This document shows positions 60,973 through 64,000 of a stretch of DNA of 64,000 bases, piece after piece. Source of the DNA: Verrucomicrobiia bacterium (GTDB lineage Bacteria > Verrucomicrobiota > Verrucomicrobiia > Limisphaerales > UBA8199); the NCBI GenBank assembly GCA_035946615.1, contig DASYZB010000103.1, positions 1 to 64,000 of the forward strand. The letters run 5' to 3'. Within the stretch, counting starts at the first letter, position 1, and each line of letters starts with the position of its first letter. Under the pieces are notes generated by a model that saw only the letters and a program-made list of their open reading frames with translations, had not been told where the DNA came from and made no database searches. Made by a program: the position numbers and the translations under genes.

Positions 60973-62616
60973 TCAGTGCTTTTGAAAGAAGGCGGCGCCT
61001 TGCAGCTTGCGAGCGTCGATGGCCTTGGTCAATACGTCGTCGAGAGCGGTTAACTGGTTGGGTTTCAGAAAACTCCCGGCTTGCTGCAAAATGCGCTGGT
61101 TGCTGTCGGTGACCTGTTGCAGGAAAGTGTCGATGTCCGCCTGAGACCTCAAGAAGGCCTTGTCCGGCCCGCCCAACATGCCGCGGGTCAGGTCCATCGG
61201 CTCGGTCTTGATGACCTGGATGAGTTTGGCGCGTTGCTCCTCGCTCAGCGCGCTCTCCCCCAATTGATTATTCAGCAGCGTGAGCGTGGCGCGGGCAGGT
61301 GTTTCCTGGCTGAACTCCTGGAAGCGGACGCACCCCGCATCACCCAACAAGGCCCGCAATTGATTTCCCGTGTCCTGGGCAGAGTTGTCGGAAGCCGCAG
61401 CGGGGGAGCCCTGGGCCTCAGCGGTGAGCTGGGCCAGGTTTTTCGTGCCGGCCTCGGTGAGCAATTGGAGGAATTGTTCCGTCTGCTGCGGAGAGAGCTT
61501 CAGTTCCTGGATCAGATCGCCGTAGATGGACCTCATTTTTTCCGCCATCGCCTTGCGCATGTATTCCTTCATCGCGGGATCACTCAGCATTTTGGCCAAT
61601 CCGCCGGCCGGTTGAGCGCTCCTCGCGCCGTTGGCGGCGGCCTGCTGCCGGAGCGTGCCAACCTGGCCGCGCAGTTTTAGAATCTCAGCCTCGGTTCGGC
61701 TGGATTTCAGCCGCGCGTTTTCCTCGCTCAGCGCGGCCAATTGGTTGGAGGTTTCCCCGCGCTCCTGTTCCAAGAGCTGGAGCTGGGCCCGCAGGGGCGC
61801 CTGCTGTTGTTCGAGCGTTTGGACCTGGGCCTTGAGCTGCGAGCCCTGGTGAAAGGCGTAGAACCCGGTCCCGATGGCCGCGGCCAATGCCGCGGCGACG
61901 ACTGTTTTCTGGAGGGTAGTCATGGCTAGAGTTTTGGTTAAGGCAACGAGGGTTGAAGCTTGAACTGCGCTGGCGCCGATGGCAGCGGCGGAAAGCGCGG
62001 CGGCAAAACCAGCCGGCGCGGCCTGGACGGCTTGGGCTGAGACCATGGCCGCCAACGCGGCGGCGGTGGTCGTGATGCCTCGCCGCGCCAGTTTGCCGCG
62101 CAGTCTTTCGAGGGCCCGCTCAACTCGCATCCGCGCGGCGTTTTCGGTCAGGTTCAGGGCCTGGCCGACCTGGTTGAGCGTTTGGTTCTGAAAAAAGCGG
62201 AGCAGGACGGCATGACGGTCCTTTTCGTCCAGTTCGTGCATGGCTTCCTCGAGCACCGGACGGAGTTGGTCCCAATCGGCTGGAGGAGCGTCCCCGTGGA
62301 GAAGTTCGTTCATGGTGGTGGCCTCCTGTTCGCGCGCCTTGCGTCGCTGCTCGGTGCGGTTGACCCGCAACGCCATCAACCGGGTAGTGGTGTAAAGCCA
62401 GCCCACCAGCGCGGGATGCCTGGCCAACCGTTTTGCGTGCCGGGCGCCCTCGGTAAAGACCTGCTGAGTTATGTCCTGGGCCGACTCAATGTCGCCGTGG
62501 ACCAGCCGCAACCCGGCCGAATAGACCAAGTCCACGTGCCGGCGGGTGAATTCGGCGAAGGCCGCTTCCGATTGCTCGGCGGAATACCGGCTCAACAGTT
62601 CAGCGTCTTCTGTCAT
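60973..62616 (-). CDS. ECF sigma factor fused to a membrane-spanning, periplasmic extension
   Basis: A 547-residue protein. Residues about 5-80 form sigma region 2 (EAAFAEFTRRHVDLVYSAGL, DITQQVFTEGARHAKRL) and about 115-175 region 4 (DRHAVLLRFFQNQTLNQVGQ, NLTENAARMRVERALERLRG). An Ala-rich stretch leads to a hydrophobic segment at about 238-257 (TVVAAALAAAIGTGFYAFH). A coiled coil (TLEQQQAPLRAQLQLLEQER) and a C-terminal helical part (about 345-547) with a Spy/CpxP-like feel follow. If the hydrophobic segment spans the membrane, the sigma domains are inside and the helical domain outside, so one chain could act as both sensor and sigma factor. No separate anti-sigma gene is seen near. Confidence 0.85.
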   Translation of the reverse strand: MTEDAELLSRYSAEQSEAAFAEFTRRHVDLVYSAGLRLVHGDIESAQDITQQVFTEGARHAKRLARHPALVGWLYTTTRLMALRVNRTEQRRKAREQEATTMNELLHGDAPPADWDQLRPVLEEAMHELDEKDRHAVLLRFFQNQTLNQVGQALNLTENAARMRVERALERLRGKLARRGITTTAAALAAMVSAQAVQAAPAGFAAALSAAAIGASAVQASTLVALTKTLAMTTLQKTVVAAALAAAIGTGFYAFHQGSQLKAQVQTLEQQQAPLRAQLQLLEQERGETSNQLAALSEENARLKSSRTEAEILKLRGQVGTLRQQAAANGARSAQPAGGLAKMLSDPAMKEYMRKAMAEKMRSIYGDLIQELKLSPQQTEQFLQLLTEAGTKNLAQLTAEAQGSPAAASDNSAQDTGNQLRALLGDAGCVRFQEFSQETPARATLTLLNNQLGESALSEEQRAKLIQVIKTEPMDLTRGMLGGPDKAFLRSQADIDTFLQQVTDSNQRILQQAGSFLKPNQLTALDDVLTKAIDARKLQGAAFFQKH

Positions 62617-62696
62617 CGCGTCTCATAAGGTAATGCCCGCAGCCGAGAAAACCGCACAGAAAAAAATGCGCTGACACGAAATCCCTGAACCTGGTC

Positions 62697-63029
62697 TGCT
62701 GTAAAAAGCTCCAGCCACAATGTCATGTCCGTGTCATTCTGCTCACCCCCACGCCCGGCTTGAATGCGCGGCTGGATGACCCGGCTGATCCTCTAAATCA
62801 GCATGCGGAGCAGATTCGCAGATTGGCCCGGGAGTATGGAGTGGGGTTAGCGGACAGCCTCGCCGCGTTTAAGGCCAAGCCTGCCGGCGGCTGCCGATTG
62901 GAGACATTAATGGCCCAATCGAATCATCCGAATCGAAAAGGCCACGAACTGGTCGCCGGGGTTTTGCTGAAGTGGTTCCCACAAATCGATCTTTCGCAAG
63001 GGCCGGCGCTTCGAAGACCCTCGCGGTAA
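62697..63029 (+). pseudogene. C-terminal remnant of an SGNH/GDSL hydrolase
   Basis: The frame reads RVILLTPTPG, then RRLAREYGVGLADSLAAFK and SNHPNRKGHELVAGVLLKWF. The first is block III-like (a VLLTPTP strand) and the last is the catalytic block V with the His of Asp-x-x-His-Pro-Asn. Block I with the catalytic Ser (GDS) and the Gly block are missing upstream, and no good start codon is present in the frame except a TTG at 62760. So it is a 5'-truncated gene. Its neighbour, the GxGYxYP-type gene, follows 94 bp later. Confidence 0.65.
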
Positions 63030-63122
63030 TCGGTAGCAATGAAATGCAGCAAATCAAAGGGTGACCGTTTACTGGATTACCGCTTTGTAGAGCCGGCAAG
63101 AAGCCACTATAGTCATTGCAGA

Positions 63123-64000
63123 ATGAACTGGTTTGGCGCCCGATTTGGCCGTAATCGAATTATCCTGGTCGCATGTTCTGCTGCGGCGTTGTTGTTCTAT
63201 TCCTCATTGCCAAACCCAGCCGCCGAACTGGATTGGCCGCCTGGCCGCTTGCTGCCGGCAATTCCCGCGGCGGCCACGTCTGTTGATGCCATCGATCTGA
63301 AACAGGCCACAGGCGCGCAGGTCGATTTGTTCGCCTCGCTCGAAGGCCTTGTCAATCGCAAGCGGCCACGGCTTGCTTGTATCGGGCCAAGCGATGCGGA
63401 GGGCGACCTCTTTTGGCTGAGGATTCATCACTTAACCACGAACCCGATCGACGGATTCGCCGCTGTTGAAAAATACAAAGCAGAGCTGAATGGTCTGGTG
63501 GTGGTGGACCCGGCGCGCCCCGAAACACGGAATGTAGCCACCACACTCGCCGGCTTGGATAGCGCCCTGATTTGCGAGCCGGAGCTGCTGGTAAAATTGA
63601 CCAACGCGCCATTTAACTTAAAAGTCCGCCAGGACTTGCGTGGGCGGTTTGCCGACCGCGCGGAGGTTTATGATTATCTGCTAAGAGACGTTTGGCCGCG
63701 CTGTACGCGGCATGTCCTGGCTGGCCTGAGTCCACGCGCCCATGGGAGCCTGCGTGATTTCCTGGTGGCCGCCAACGCCGCCGTGGTCTGGCTGGACCCC
63801 AAAAAGCCCGAGGACGCCGCGCTGCTTGGCCGGTTCGCACCCGATTTGAAACCGGCCCAGGCGCTTTATATGGGATGGTGGCCGGATGAGGATGCTGGTC
63901 TCAAATGGATTGGCCAGTTTGGAGTCCCGGTTTTGGCCAGCGATTTCTTTCATAATGGCTCTCTGCTCGGCGGCGTGCATGAACAAATTATTCCGCCACC
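63123..64000 (+). CDS. GxGYxYP-type putative glycoside hydrolase, N-terminal part (runs off the window)
   Basis: The first 292 residues of a longer protein that continues past the window end. The N-terminus has a signal-type segment (RIILVACSAAALLFYSS). The following VDLFASLEGLVNRKRPRLAC fits the start of the N-terminal domain of GxGYxYP proteins, where this LVNR-PRL pattern is usual. GLVVVDPARPETRN and ALYMGWWPDEDAGLKWIGQF are consistent with that family. The catalytic part with the GxGYxYP motif itself lies beyond the window, so the assignment rests on the N-terminal part only. Confidence 0.6.
   Translation, partial: MNWFGARFGRNRIILVACSAAALLFYSSLPNPAAELDWPPGRLLPAIPAAATSVDAIDLKQATGAQVDLFASLEGLVNRKRPRLACIGPSDAEGDLFWLRIHHLTTNPIDGFAAVEKYKAELNGLVVVDPARPETRNVATTLAGLDSALICEPELLVKLTNAPFNLKVRQDLRGRFADRAEVYDYLLRDVWPRCTRHVLAGLSPRAHGSLRDFLVAANAAVVWLDPKKPEDAALLGRFAPDLKPAQALYMGWWPDEDAGLKWIGQFGVPVLASDFFHNGSLLGGVHEQIIPP

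Noticed and set aside
1-64000. CRISPR array, tRNA, rRNA, tmRNA or transposase gene
   Set aside because: I saw no regularly spaced direct repeats with unique spacers, no tRNA-like cloverleaf with a conserved T arm, and no transposase or integrase motifs.

Overview
The window looks like chromosomal DNA from a Gram-negative member of the Verrucomicrobiota, most likely a Pedosphaera/Limisphaerales-type lineage. The evidence is a Kdo/LPS export set (KdsA, OstA-like protein, LptB), a type II secretion/type IV pilus-like operon, many secreted glycan-active proteins (DUF1080, GH5, sialate O-acetylesterase, a GxGYxYP-type protein), Ala-rich secreted proteins, and an ECF sigma factor with a long C-terminal extension. 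This assignment is inferred from gene content; there is no rRNA gene in the window. I found no tRNA, rRNA, CRISPR array, transposase or prophage.

Layout. 1-3.7 kb: three minus-strand genes for unusual repeat-rich or secreted proteins, one of them a truncated paralogue. 4-9.4 kb: a deoxyhypusine-synthase-like protein, RecG, a small membrane protein and a response-regulator/histidine-kinase hybrid. 9.4-10.3 kb: a gene-free stretch with operator-like boxes and an inverted array of 10-bp repeats. 10.3-13.9 kb: infA, a nitronate-monooxygenase-like enzyme and a membrane protein in one minus-strand run, plus an RRM protein. 14.1-19.7 kb: an envelope/regulation run kdsA, OstA-like, lptB, hprK, ptsH, gatC. 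19.8-26.1 kb: a metal-binding-like secreted protein, a methyltransferase, trpB, galE, a membrane-anchored protein and a DUF1080 lipoprotein. 26.4-31.1 kb: the SAM cycle pair metK-ahcY facing a vapBC-ArsR/methyltransferase operon. 31.2-36.3 kb: kup, a membrane protein, and TetR-UbiB-like kinase. 36.4-46.5 kb: a large secreted glycoside-hydrolase-like protein, a response regulator, a YlbF-like protein, GH5 and sialate-esterase genes, ispA and rpoZ. 46.8-54.4 kb: smpB, then secretin, PilM/N fusion, PilO-like, PilP/GspC-like and GspE/PilB ATPase. 54.6-64 kb: DUF1614 and zinc-ribbon proteins, pncA, an orphan nuoB, a Gly-rich secreted protein, hemW, argG, an ECF sigma factor, an SGNH-hydrolase remnant and the start of a GxGYxYP-type protein.

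How the genes work together. Three modules are convincing: KdsA/OstA/LptB for LPS synthesis and transport, next to the HprK/HPr regulatory pair; MetK/AhcY for the activated methyl cycle, with a divergent ArsR-methyltransferase regulator and a palindrome lying over the predicted metK -10 box; and the secretin/PilM-N/O/P/ATPase operon for a secretion or pilus machine.

The most notable signal is a family of short GC-rich palindromic repeats with at least five recognisable copies. Three of them sit inside open reading frames without stopping translation. The copy in hemW lies in an approximately 80-residue insert just before the conserved RHN-NYW segment. The behaviour resembles Rickettsia palindromic elements, but the family appears different.
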